A DNA stretch of 64,000 nucleotides from Phycisphaerales bacterium (lineage in GTDB: Bacteria > Planctomycetota > Phycisphaerae > Sedimentisphaerales > UBA12454). The first letter of the stretch is position 1, and the number at the start of each line of letters is the position of its first letter. The notes beneath the pieces were generated by a model, which was not told where the DNA came from, did no database searches, and was given only the letters and a program-made list of their open reading frames with translations. The stretch spans positions 1 through 64,000 of the forward strand of contig PLMU01000009.1 in the NCBI GenBank assembly GCA_003142595.1, read 5' to 3'. Positions 32,323 through 40,196 of the stretch are shown one piece after another. The position numbers were made by a program, and so were the translations under genes.

Positions 32323-33252
32323 TTATTTAGGCACACAAGCAGGGTCGGAAGGATTTGTGTCACAATCTATCAGCCAGTTGGCAGCCATAACTGCAAAATC
32401 CTGAAAGTTCACTCTACCATCACCGCTCGGCGAAGGTGTAATATCGGCAGAAGGCAATCCGGGTGGTTGTAGCCATTGTTCGCACAAAACTTTCAGGTCC
32501 ATAAAATCCACCCTGCAGTCATCGTTCAGATCGCCTGCTATAACAAACAGACACGTAGCAGCATAGCTCGTGCCGTTAAGTTCCACACTTGAAACAATAG
32601 CTTTCATGCCGTCAAAATTGCCGCTGGTACCCACGACAAAGTCGATTGAATAGACTAAATCTGTCCCGTCGATGTCATTGACCGGCAACATACCAGGAAC
32701 GATCGTTGAGAAAGGGCTCCAAAAATTGCCGAAACCATTGCGAGCGTCGTTGGCGTTCCAATAGTAATAGTTTCCCAGGGCATCCCTGGTGACGAACGTC
32801 AAATCTGGAGTCCCCGCACCAGGGGGGTTGTTGTCGCCAGATAAGAAATTGTCCCCGCGGTTTGAACTAGCTACATAGCCGAGGGTTGCCGGGTTGTGGT
32901 TCTGCGCCATCCAGTCGATTCCCGTTCCTTCGAGGGTTGCATCGCCGTCCGCATCGGTATTCAACACGACTTCCAAAGCAAAGCCGCCCGCGCCAGCGGT
33001 TGTGATCTTCGAAGTGTACGAAAGCGACGTGATGGCATTGAGTGCTATCCCTCCGTCGATATTCAGCCGGACGTAAGCACTTCCAGCAGTGCCGGTGCCT
33101 ATTGCAGTGGACAGTTCAACGCCGACAGGGGTAACAGTCGCCGTTGCTCCGGTACCTACGGTACCGTATGAAATTTTGTTTACAGCAGAGGAAACCCCAT
33201 TTACTGTTAGAATGACTGCAATTGCTGCACAAATTGCAATTAACTTTTTCAT
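32323..33252 (-). CDS. Secreted dockerin-type protein 3
   Basis: 309 residues from the ATG at 33252 (MKKLIAICAAIAVILTVNG), with GGAGGAAGAG just upstream. After the signal peptide the body looks like a cohesin/carbohydrate-binding-like immunoglobulin fold (VNKISYGTVGTGATATVTPVGVELSTAIG), a region type often seen near dockerins. The tail GDLNDDCRVDFMDLKVLCEQWL and SGDGRVNFQDFAVMAANWL is the dockerin pair. First gene of the tandem set, with a promoter at 33436-33465 and a leader of about 175 bases. Confidence 0.82.
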   Translation of the reverse strand: MKKLIAICAAIAVILTVNGVSSAVNKISYGTVGTGATATVTPVGVELSTAIGTGTAGSAYVRLNIDGGIALNAITSLSYTSKITTAGAGGFALEVVLNTDADGDATLEGTGIDWMAQNHNPATLGYVASSNRGDNFLSGDNNPPGAGTPDLTFVTRDALGNYYYWNANDARNGFGNFWSPFSTIVPGMLPVNDIDGTDLVYSIDFVVGTSGNFDGMKAIVSSVELNGTSYAATCLFVIAGDLNDDCRVDFMDLKVLCEQWLQPPGLPSADITPSPSGDGRVNFQDFAVMAANWLIDCDTNPSDPACVPK

Positions 33253-33435
33253 TTTCTCTTCCTCCAGAGATAAATTCTTGTCTTTCAAATAATGAAAGAC
33301 TGAAACGGCTTAGCAGAAGCGCGGAGAGATAATATAGATAACTTAGAAAACAGCGGTCCTTGCCTTGAAGTGGTTCCTGTTGAACAAATCTTCATCTACT
33401 CCAACCTCCTGGCCTATTTTAACATATCTATCATA

Positions 33436-33465
33436 ATTATACCCCTCGGCAGAGGTATATGTAAA
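33436..33465 (-). promoter_or_regulatory. Promoter of the dockerin cluster
   Basis: TTTACA (33465-33460), 18-base spacer, TATAAT (33441-33436). The spacer contains CCTCTGCCGAGGGG, a partial dyad. The rest of the 320-base gap (33289-33609) holds a GGAG-containing leader and no ORF. Confidence 0.55.
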
Positions 33466-33609
33466 GAGAAAACAAAATTATATTTCTTAACCTCTTGTTT
33501 TAAAAGAAGTTAAGGTGATTATTAGGATAGTAAATCCAAAATTTAAAGACTGTTTATAAATAAGTTGTCAAAACGCCTGCTTTGGTGTAAAAAATGCAGG
33601 ACTGAATAA

Positions 33610-34962
33610 ATGAAAATAAAACTTACACTCGTAATATTTGTTTTGGGCTTTTGCTGTTGTCAGGCGGTGCAGGCGTCTGAAAAGACAACTGGCGATAGTA
33701 ACGCTGCGCCGCGTGACTGGAAACATCCTGCCGACTGGATTGAACTGAGCGGAGATTTCAGGTTCAGGTTTTTGTATGATAATAATGCCAAGAAGCTCGA
33801 CAACCAGGCCGTTGGACACGAGAGGATTCAAACCCGCTATCGCATCAGGGAACAAGCAAAATTCAAACTTACCGACGACCTCGATTTTAATATCCGAATT
33901 GTAACAGAGCCGCGTTATTATACCGAAGCTCATTCAGAGCATCATCACTGGGCATATAACGAGGCGTTATTTGATTTGTTTAATTTGACATGGCGCAACG
34001 CTTTCAATGCACCTTTGACTGTTGTCGCCGGCCGGCAGGAAATAAGACTCGGCAGCAACTGGCTTATATTAGACGGCACACCGCTGGACGGCGGACGAAC
34101 AGCTTTTTTTGATGCGCTGCGGTTTACATACAATTGGGCTGATAAAGATACAACAGCCGATTTTATATTGATTGACAATCACGCCGACAGCGGAAAATGG
34201 TTTGAGCCTTTTAACGACAAAGACATCGACCTTTCAGAACAGGACGAGCAGGGCGCTATTTTGTATCTGGCCAAAAAGACTTCAAAAGATTCCGGCATTG
34301 ATTTATATCTCATTTACAAACACGATGCCCATCGAATCATAAAAAGCAGCGGGGCAGATGGTGAAATTTATACGCTCGGCGCAAGGTTCTACGGCAAATT
34401 AAATGAACACTGGGGATATAATTTAGAGTTCGCGCCGCAGTTCGGCAGAAAAAATCTAAAGAATTTTGCGGCCTTTGCGGCGAATAATCAGTTGATTTAC
34501 AATTTCAACGATGAAAAACAAAACAAAATCTATATCGGCCATGAGTTTCTTTCCGGCAATAAGGACCCAGACAAATATTTCGACAAGGCATGGGGACGGG
34601 TAGACTCCTGGAGCGTGCTGTATCAGGGCAACATAGATACAATCGACGGCAAGGCCTATGAAAGCTCCAATCTGCATAGGGTTTATCTTGACTGGGGGAC
34701 CAAATTGAATGAAAAGACGGAGATGAAAGCCGGTTATGCCGTTTTGTTCGCCGACAAAAATACTAATAAGGCGGGCACCGGCGGTTTGAGCAAAAACGGA
34801 AAATTACGCGGCCAATTGGCCAGAGTTATAATTTCATACAAGCCGACCAACTGGCTGGAGCACCGTGTTGAAGGTGAAGTATTTGCGCCGGGTGATTATT
34901 ACAACAAACCCAAAACAGCCACCGCAGCCTTTTTCAGATATTCTCTGATACTCACCTGGTAA
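33610..34962 (+). CDS. Alginate-export-type outer membrane porin
   Basis: 450 residues. Signal peptide 1-22 (MKIKLTLVIFVLGFCCCQAVQA), then a beta-barrel with alternating aromatic and polar strands. Features of the alginate export family: LSGDFRFRFLYDNN near residue 46, TRYRIREQAKFKLTDDLDFNIRI, VVAGRQEIRLGSNWLILDGT and DALRFTYNW. The protein ends in an aromatic residue after a strand (FFRYSLILTW), the usual barrel end signal. It should form an anion- or uronate-selective pore in the outer membrane. It has no Shine-Dalgarno sequence; TTGTCA and TAAAAA (33565-33593) are a weak promoter candidate. Confidence 0.88.
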   Translation: MKIKLTLVIFVLGFCCCQAVQASEKTTGDSNAAPRDWKHPADWIELSGDFRFRFLYDNNAKKLDNQAVGHERIQTRYRIREQAKFKLTDDLDFNIRIVTEPRYYTEAHSEHHHWAYNEALFDLFNLTWRNAFNAPLTVVAGRQEIRLGSNWLILDGTPLDGGRTAFFDALRFTYNWADKDTTADFILIDNHADSGKWFEPFNDKDIDLSEQDEQGAILYLAKKTSKDSGIDLYLIYKHDAHRIIKSSGADGEIYTLGARFYGKLNEHWGYNLEFAPQFGRKNLKNFAAFAANNQLIYNFNDEKQNKIYIGHEFLSGNKDPDKYFDKAWGRVDSWSVLYQGNIDTIDGKAYESSNLHRVYLDWGTKLNEKTEMKAGYAVLFADKNTNKAGTGGLSKNGKLRGQLARVIISYKPTNWLEHRVEGEVFAPGDYYNKPKTATAAFFRYSLILTW

Positions 34963-34977
34963 AACGATTTGCTTGAC

Positions 34978-35673
34978 CTATTGTCCGCGTCCGGGACCAC
35001 CGCCGCGTCCGCCGCCACCGGGAGCGGGCATTGATATACCGCGCTGCTGCATTCTTGCCCGCATATCATTCATAAACTGCTGGCGCTGTGCTCTCTGCAG
35101 TGCAGTGCCTCTTTCAGCCATTGCCCGCGCATTGGAAGGATTCGACCTTGCGGCCTGACGCTGCTGCTGGCGAGCTATCCGCTTCTGAACATTGGGGTCG
35201 TTTGCGTCTCGCGGCGGTCTTGGCGGCATCTGCTGACGCATCTGTTCCATATTTGCCCGCTGAGCCTGCATTTCATCTATCATTTGATCGAGATACGCGG
35301 TCTTTTGCTCTTTTGGCAATGTGAAATAAGTCTCCATTTTGTATTCCATTACCTGCCTGCCGCTCATCATTGAATACATCATCTGCTCTTGCTGCGATAA
35401 TTGTTTAAATTGATCGCTGTTTTTGTAATCTATAATTTCTTTGGCGTTCTGCTTGTGCGGATCAGGCATATTAGCGTCATGCCATTGGCGCCTTGGCCGG
35501 TCAAAATCGTTTGGGTCTTCATTGCTGCCTTTGGATATATAATGATGTATTGTGCCCCATGTCGAAAGGCTGACAACCGCTATAATCGCTATAATGAGCG
35601 CGATTTTTTTTCTGTTTGGTTCAGGCCGTTTGAGTTTGCCATGTATAGTATGTTTACCATTTAAATTTGCCAT
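34978..35673 (-). CDS. Single-span membrane protein with Pro/Arg/Gly-rich tail
   Basis: 231 residues. A 22-residue charged N terminus precedes one span (about 23-46, IALIIAIIAVVSLSTWGTIHHY). The rest is highly polar, with a Gln/Met-rich helix (QQEQMMYSMMSGRQVMEYKM; EMQAQRANMEQMRQQMPPRPP) and a glycine-rich end (GGGGRGGGPGRGQ). No family recognised. It starts 2 bases after the pseudopilin stop on the same strand and is probably co-transcribed, so a link to type II secretion or pilus assembly is plausible but only by position. Confidence 0.7.
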   Translation of the reverse strand: MANLNGKHTIHGKLKRPEPNRKKIALIIAIIAVVSLSTWGTIHHYISKGSNEDPNDFDRPRRQWHDANMPDPHKQNAKEIIDYKNSDQFKQLSQQEQMMYSMMSGRQVMEYKMETYFTLPKEQKTAYLDQMIDEMQAQRANMEQMRQQMPPRPPRDANDPNVQKRIARQQQRQAARSNPSNARAMAERGTALQRAQRQQFMNDMRARMQQRGISMPAPGGGGRGGGPGRGQ

Positions 35674-35675
35674 TG

Positions 35676-36377
35676 TTAATTCCTTGTTCTGTCACCGACT
35701 AATGTATCGGCGAAAAGATACATAAATGAACCGAGTGAATATACGGTGCTGTTTTGGGCATTTATAAAATCATAATTTATTTCACCGGTGCTCACATTTT
35801 TCTTGCCATGAAATCCGTCATAATCGTGAAGCATCCATACTTCCATCGTGCCGAATCTTTTTGCGAACCAATCGTCTTCAATTTTCTTTCCGCCCAACAT
35901 AGTATTGTATTCGTAACTTGAGTGTTCTTCCTTGAAATAAGATGAATTTTTATCCGGCCATCTGTCGGCAGGACATTTGAGGGCTTGGGGGCCGGAAAGA
36001 TATTTGCCGATAACGCCATAAAGAGAAACAGAGTTTGGGTCATCCTGTTTGTTGGAATAAGGCATATTATAAATTATCGGCATAACGTTTTTGTTGTCGT
36101 TGAGATACATTTGAAACCCGACCATGCAGCCGTGGAGATTTTCTTTGCACATGGTTCTGTAAGCGGTTCTGCGGGCTGCCGACAATGCCGGAATTAAAAT
36201 ACCCAGCAGCATTGCGATTATCGACATAACAACCATCAGCTCAACGAGGGTAAACCCACTTGCCAATTTATGGCAAAACCCCGGCTTAACCTCCGCATCG
36301 GGGTATTGATGCGGAGGTTTTAAAGCCGTGGCTGTACAAAAAAATGAGTGGGTAAAGGTTTTTTTTATATCTTTCAT
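35676..36377 (-). CDS. Type II secretion-like pseudopilin with unusual leader
   Basis: 233 residues. The prepilin signature G41-F42-T-L-V-E46 is followed by a hydrophobic helix (LMVVMSIIAMLLGILIPALSAARRTAYR) and a C-terminal head with planctomycete features (CKENL, LKCPADRWPDKNSS). A prepilin peptidase would cut after G41. The 41-residue leader is far longer than usual, because a large palindromic DNA element (36282-36328) lies inside it. A TTG at 36264 would give the normal short leader MASG and place the element in the untranslated region; neither start has a good ribosome site. Confidence 0.82.
   Translation of the reverse strand: MKDIKKTFTHSFFCTATALKPPHQYPDAEVKPGFCHKLASGFTLVELMVVMSIIAMLLGILIPALSAARRTAYRTMCKENLHGCMVGFQMYLNDNKNVMPIIYNMPYSNKQDDPNSVSLYGVIGKYLSGPQALKCPADRWPDKNSSYFKEEHSSYEYNTMLGGKKIEDDWFAKRFGTMEVWMLHDYDGFHGKKNVSTGEINYDFINAQNSTVYSLGSFMYLFADTLVGDRTRN
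36282..36328. repeat. Palindromic element within the pseudopilin leader
   Basis: AACCTCCGCATC (36288-36299) and GATGCGGAGGTT (36308-36319) are perfect 12-base arms with an 8-base loop. The stem extends through CGGCTT (36282) and AAAGCCG (36328) with a small bulge. A second small palindrome, TTGCCA / TGGCAA, adjoins at 36261-36275. The element is in frame in the gene. Confidence 0.8.
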
Positions 36378-36612
36378 ATTTTTTTTACTTGTTTACAGAC
36401 TTTCAGATTTAATTCTGCCATTAGCAACAGTGGCGGGTTTTAAACGCCGGTAACAACTTTTTTTATTTTTTCAGCCATTGCCTATGCATCCCTTAGCGGA
36501 TTGCGTCTTTCCAAGGTAAAAAGACGCTTAAAAGAGCGGGAATATTGCAGTGGAATGAGGATTTTTATAATTTTTTGTCGGCAAAGCCCGCCCAAATTGC
36601 CTATTTTATATT
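36378..36612. other. Intergenic region with one hairpin, no gene
   Basis: It holds GCGTCTTT (36503-36510) and AAAGACGC (36520-36527), an 8-base stem with a 9-base loop, but no following T run. No credible ORF. Confidence 0.5.
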
Positions 36613-37032
36613 TTATTGCTGATTTGGTTTATCCTTGTCGACACAAGCCAATGCGGCTAATAATTTTGATGCTGTTGCCGGGTCGATTGCTGCTGACGGT
36701 TCGGCAGAATCATTTACATCATCAGTGTTTAATCCATCCTTCTGCAAAGTTATAATATCCATAGCGGCTTTGCGGGCTGTCTCCTGATTCTCACTGCCGC
36801 AAAGCTCAATCAGCTTTGACGCGGCAAAAGGCGAATACTTCGACAATATTATCCTGCTCTGTCTTCTCGAAGCTCCGATTCTCTCTGCCATCTCATCGGC
36901 AAAATCCTTACCGGCCAGCCATTTATGCCAGAGTTTTCTGGAGATGTCGTAGCGTTTCAAAACAACGATCTCATCTCCGCCGTTTTCAAATAATTCATCT
37001 AAAACGATTAATTGTTGTTTTGTTAATGACAT
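36613..37032 (-). CDS. Small terminase-like HTH protein
   Basis: 139 residues from the ATG at 37032 (MSLTKQQLIVLDELFENGG), with AAGGAG 7 bases before it; the upstream in-frame ATG at 37128 encodes an unlikely hydrophobic leader. The N-terminal half holds a helix-turn-helix (LKRYDISRKLWHKWLAGKDFADEMAERI) and the next part is helical (SPFAASKLIELCGSENQETARKAAMDII). This layout fits small terminase subunits or phage DNA-binding proteins. TerS would mark phage DNA for TerL, which lies 8 kb away on the other strand. Assignment rests on general pattern, so a chromosomal DNA-binding protein remains possible. Confidence 0.6.
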   Translation of the reverse strand: MSLTKQQLIVLDELFENGGDEIVVLKRYDISRKLWHKWLAGKDFADEMAERIGASRRQSRIILSKYSPFAASKLIELCGSENQETARKAAMDIITLQKDGLNTDDVNDSAEPSAAIDPATASKLLAALACVDKDKPNQQ

Positions 37033-37083
37033 AGTAAGACTCCTTAAAAAAAATGAAGATTGAAAAATTGTAGATTGAGGAAT

Positions 37084-37159
37084 TAGCCACAAAGGCATGA
37101 AGAAAAGTAATAAATAAATATATGTCAAAAAACTTTGTGTCTTCGTGCCTTAGCGGCTA
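37084..37159. repeat. Imperfect inverted repeat of a dispersed sequence
   Basis: TAGCCACAAAGGCATGAAG (37084-37102) and CTTCGTGCCTTAGCGGCTA (37141-37159) pair at 16 of 19 positions around a 38-base loop. This 'agccacaaaggcacgaag' type of sequence is a familiar dispersed intergenic repeat. It separates the TerS-like gene from the PEP-CTERM gene. Confidence 0.55.
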
Positions 37160-37167
37160 TTGGTTAT

Positions 37168-37911
37168 TTATTTTTTGCGTCGCAGCATAAGTCCTGCGAA
37201 TGCAAACAGACAAATCGTCGCCGGTTCAGGAACGACAACGATGTCATCGCTTGTAAGTGCCCCTATGTAAAAATCGTTATCCAATGCCGAACCGTTCTGC
37301 AATGTACCGGTTATTCTGCCGGTGAAATAGTCGTATCCTGACGGTATTGTTGCGTAACTCCTGAGACTGTCGCCGTGGTTTAAGGTCTGACCATCGATTT
37401 GGAAATTACTGCCGTAAAGATAGATTATGCCGTTGTCAGCCGTTCCTAAAATGCCGTCAATTGTACCGCCCCTGATTACACATATGCTATTGTCATATGC
37501 GTAAATATCACTTATACTGCCTTTCGGGGAATTAATAATCGAACCGCCGTTCATATAAATTCTGCTGTTATTATGAGCGGAAACATCCCCAATGAGTGAG
37601 CCGCTGTTAATCGTAATTATATTGTCGCCGTGCGTATCAATCGATACATTGAAGCCGTCAAGTGAACCGCCGTTAATAGTGACTGTACTTTTGTTAAAAG
37701 GCAGAATTATGCTTGCCTTTCCGCCGCTTAGCAGCTCAAGGTGTGTGCCCGGGTCGTTGGTTGTATTTTCATCCAGCCAGATAGTATCGTTTTGATATGT
37801 GTTATTATTTATTGAATGAGTTTGGCCATCGTCAAAATAAACAGGATTTGCTGAAACAAAGTTAATTATTGTCAGCATACAAACAAAAACTGCTAAAACC
37901 ATCGTTTTCAT
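37168..37911 (-). CDS. PEP-CTERM protein with a beta-helix-like body
   Basis: 247 residues. Signal peptide 1-22 (MKTMVLAVFVCMLTIINFVSA), a body of short repeated strands such as STVTINGGSLDGFNVSI, NIITINSGSLIGDVSAH and SRIYMNGGSIINSPKGSI, which suggests a right-handed beta helix, and the tail VPEPATICLFAFAGLMLRRKK. Beta helices of this type often bind or cut polysaccharides, but no catalytic residues are evident. GGAGAGAAG lies before the ATG. Promoter at 38085-38112. Confidence 0.85.
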   Translation of the reverse strand: MKTMVLAVFVCMLTIINFVSANPVYFDDGQTHSINNNTYQNDTIWLDENTTNDPGTHLELLSGGKASIILPFNKSTVTINGGSLDGFNVSIDTHGDNIITINSGSLIGDVSAHNNSRIYMNGGSIINSPKGSISDIYAYDNSICVIRGGTIDGILGTADNGIIYLYGSNFQIDGQTLNHGDSLRSYATIPSGYDYFTGRITGTLQNGSALDNDFYIGALTSDDIVVVPEPATICLFAFAGLMLRRKK

Positions 37912-38084
37912 AACTTCTCTCCTTAAAAAATATTATTTATTTCTGTCCGTGGAATCTTCCGGTTACGTTGAGAATTTAAAAAATGGAAATATAAGGATAG
38001 ACTAAAACTCTCTGCTGCGTGAATTTCACTTCTTCGGCCTCCAACCATAACTTCTCCGACTTCTGCTCCAAATACTAATGCGAT

Positions 38085-38112
38085 ATTATACCATAAAAAG
38101 TATAATTGTTAA
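38085..38112 (-). promoter_or_regulatory. Promoter of the beta-helix PEP-CTERM gene
   Basis: TTAACA (38112-38107), 16-base spacer, extended -10 TGGTATAAT. The leader of about 165 bases contains GGAG at least three times. The -10 string is shared with 1704 and 26813. Confidence 0.65.
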
Positions 38113-38131
38113 CAAAAAATGTCTTAATGTC

Positions 38132-38518
38132 TTATTTTTCTGCGCCGGATAAATGCTTGTCGCATAGAGGATAAACGATAACCAGTTTTTCCGCCGCTAA
38201 ACCCTGATACTTTGCGTAAATTGTAAATTGCTGCTGCTGATTTTGCTTGAACGTCTCAATAATTCCGCCCAGATTAATCACCGCATGCTTATCAGGATTA
38301 ACCGTAATGCTTGCATCAGGAGTAACCTCTACGATTGAGCCGTTATCATAGATTGCTGCGACGTGAAAAACGTTTTGTGTATTTTCAGGCACGGCATTTG
38401 GGCCGATGATGTTAATGCTCGTTAATTTTGGTTTCACCTGCCCTGACGATGCAAAAACACAAAAGCCGGCGATTGCAAGAACCGCAAGAATCGTGGAAAG
38501 TAATATTATCTTCTTCAT
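38132..38518 (-). CDS. Exported bacterial Ig-like (BIG2-type) protein
   Basis: 128 residues. Signal peptide about 1-24 (MKKIILLSTILAVLAIAGFCVFA), then one Ig-like domain: LTSINIIGPNAVPENTQNVFHVAAIYDNGSIVEVT and FTIYAKYQGLAAEKLVIVY match the BIG2 pattern (an S-I-x-I-x-G start and a Y-x-G-x-x-A end). Such domains serve adhesion or as spacers; here it is the only domain, so partner binding is likely. Its promoter contains a perfect palindrome over the -10 box. Confidence 0.78.
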   Translation of the reverse strand: MKKIILLSTILAVLAIAGFCVFASSGQVKPKLTSINIIGPNAVPENTQNVFHVAAIYDNGSIVEVTPDASITVNPDKHAVINLGGIIETFKQNQQQQFTIYAKYQGLAAEKLVIVYPLCDKHLSGAEK

Positions 38519-38591
38519 AACCTTCTCTTGAATTTAAAAAAAATGGGATTATTCTTCCTGCCTTTTAATTCTCCGTCGTCCATTACAGAAC

Positions 38592-38627
38592 AAGAAGATA
38601 TTATATCTTCTTTTAATGCAAAATCAA
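38592..38627 (-). promoter_or_regulatory. Promoter with palindrome over the -10 box
   Basis: TTGATT (38627-38622), 16-base spacer, TATAAT (38605-38600). The -10 is the centre of AAGAAGATA-TTA-TATCTTCTT (38592-38612, perfect 9-base arms), a likely operator. Confidence 0.6.
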
Positions 38628-38640
38628 GCAAAATATACGG

Positions 38641-39504
38641 TTATTTCTTAGTAAAATCGCCGAATTCCGACTTAAATCTGCTGACAAAATAGGCGAGCGG
38701 GTTTTTAATGCCGGGCTTGCTCTTTGCTTCTTTAGCCAAATCGGATGCCTTGGCAAAAAGCTCATCTGTCATCGGGCTGTGCTTTTCATACAGGTGCTTT
38801 ATCATTTCATAAAATGTCGTAGTATCGCTGTTGATGTTTTTGCTGTGCGGAAAATACCTCTGCATGACAAGCGACCATTCATATTTTGCCCTGTTCCAGT
38901 CCCAGAGCGGCCGAGCCGAATCCGAACTGGAAGAAGAATTTTTTAACGACTTCTGCGAAGAATCCTTTGCTTTCAAAAGAATATCGCTCAGACAATTGCC
39001 CAGATTTCCTGATGCCTGTTTTTTAGGCTCCTGCTGTTGAGTTTCGTTCTGTTCTGTTTGGTTCTCTTCGGTTTCGTTATATAACAATTTGACATCACTG
39101 TCATCGTTTGTCTGGAAGTCAGACAGTTTCAGCCAGTTTATTCTTTCATCAGTAAGAATCGCCAGCGCCTTTTCAATAATCTGGTTTTCACAGCCAAACT
39201 CAAACGCCAAATCTTCTGCCGACAAAGGCTTTTGCTGTTCATCGAGCAGCCAGCCGCGGAAAGCTCTGTCCCTGTTTGCGGCAATTTCCAGAAACATACA
39301 GAAAAAGCCCAGAACCGCCGGTGCGTCTTTGCCCGCCGCTCTCAGCAGCTTGCGGTAAGCCATGCCGTTGCTTTCGCTGAAAATTTTCAGCCTTACAAAG
39401 GGGAGAGAACTTTTGCGGTATCTCTTTGTCTGTTCATTGGCCGGCTTGCCCTCAGGCCCTACCTCATATTTACTGTCCCAGTCAGTTATTCTGTATGCAT
39501 TCAT
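38641..39504 (-). CDS. Phage replication-type protein, unassigned
   Basis: 287 residues, soluble. The N-terminal 130 residues (LKIFSESNGMAYRKLLRAAGKDAPAVLGFFCMFLEIAA; AFEFGCENQIIEKALAIL) look like the winged-helix DnaD/replisome-organiser type N-terminal domain found in phage replication initiators. A Gln/Ser-rich linker (about 145-200) leads to a helical C-terminal part (WNRAKYEWSLVMQRYFP; GIKNPLAYFVSRFKSEF). The start overlaps the 3' end of the ParB-like gene by 23 bases. Replication initiation is the best guess from domain order and context; I cannot name the family. Confidence 0.6.
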   Translation of the reverse strand: MNAYRITDWDSKYEVGPEGKPANEQTKRYRKSSLPFVRLKIFSESNGMAYRKLLRAAGKDAPAVLGFFCMFLEIAANRDRAFRGWLLDEQQKPLSAEDLAFEFGCENQIIEKALAILTDERINWLKLSDFQTNDDSDVKLLYNETEENQTEQNETQQQEPKKQASGNLGNCLSDILLKAKDSSQKSLKNSSSSSDSARPLWDWNRAKYEWSLVMQRYFPHSKNINSDTTTFYEMIKHLYEKHSPMTDELFAKASDLAKEAKSKPGIKNPLAYFVSRFKSEFGDFTKK

Positions 39505-40135
39505 TTTTCAGTCCCTTGATATATGATTTTGATATTTTTGTTATTGCCGCGGCAAGTTTTTCAGATTTGGTTTGAGAAGATTTATTTTCAATCGCTTTTT
39601 CTAATGCCGACTCGACTGTTTTAATCTGTTCATCGGTAAGGAAGAAAATCAATGTATTCAAAAACGCTTTTGCATTGTCCGCAAACTGCGGCAGCGATTT
39701 TGTAATGTCTTTTAATCTCTCTATCGCCTGCTTGGTATCAGGCAGTAATTTACAAAGCTCCGGAACGCTGAATTTTTCTGAAAGATTCTTGTAAAGAGAC
39801 GCTTTGGAAGCCAGTTCATCTTTGCCGCCAAGTCTGTTGAGCGTCGCAAGAAGCAATCTTGCCGCATCGTCGTCAACATCCCACTGGACGCAGTTAGCAA
39901 ATGTTTCGCCGATTTGTTTAAGAGCCGCTGCGCGATGATGGCCGTTGATGATTTGAAAATGATTTTCTCCCGCCAAATCGGGATCAGGATGTTTTCTGAC
40001 AATCAGCGGCTCATAGTTGTGCGATTGTTTGATATGGCGTTTGAGTTTTTCAAAGTTAGCCTTTGCCATCCTGTTCGGATTTTCAGGATGCGGCAAAAGC
40101 TTGTCTAATGGGATACGAATGATTGTATTTTGCAT
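39482..40135 (-). CDS. ParB/Spo0J N-terminal-domain protein
   Basis: 217 residues. The N-terminal 90 residues are a ParB-like nuclease/CTPase fold: IPLDKLLPHPENPNRM is the opening motif and FQIINGHHRAAALKQIG is the G-x-H-R-x-x-A motif. The remaining part is helical and lacks the usual ParB DNA-binding HTH in clear form. Proteins like this are common in phages and plasmids, where they may cut or bind DNA or support DNA modification. It is not next to ParA, so a partition role is unlikely. Co-transcribed with the replication-type gene. Confidence 0.8.
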   Translation of the reverse strand: MQNTIIRIPLDKLLPHPENPNRMAKANFEKLKRHIKQSHNYEPLIVRKHPDPDLAGENHFQIINGHHRAAALKQIGETFANCVQWDVDDDAARLLLATLNRLGGKDELASKASLYKNLSEKFSVPELCKLLPDTKQAIERLKDITKSLPQFADNAKAFLNTLIFFLTDEQIKTVESALEKAIENKSSQTKSEKLAAAITKISKSYIKGLKNECIQNN

Positions 40136-40196
40136 AGAGGATTTTCCTTATAGAAAAAAGTTTGATTTATGTTCTACTAAGAGATAGATTGAATTT

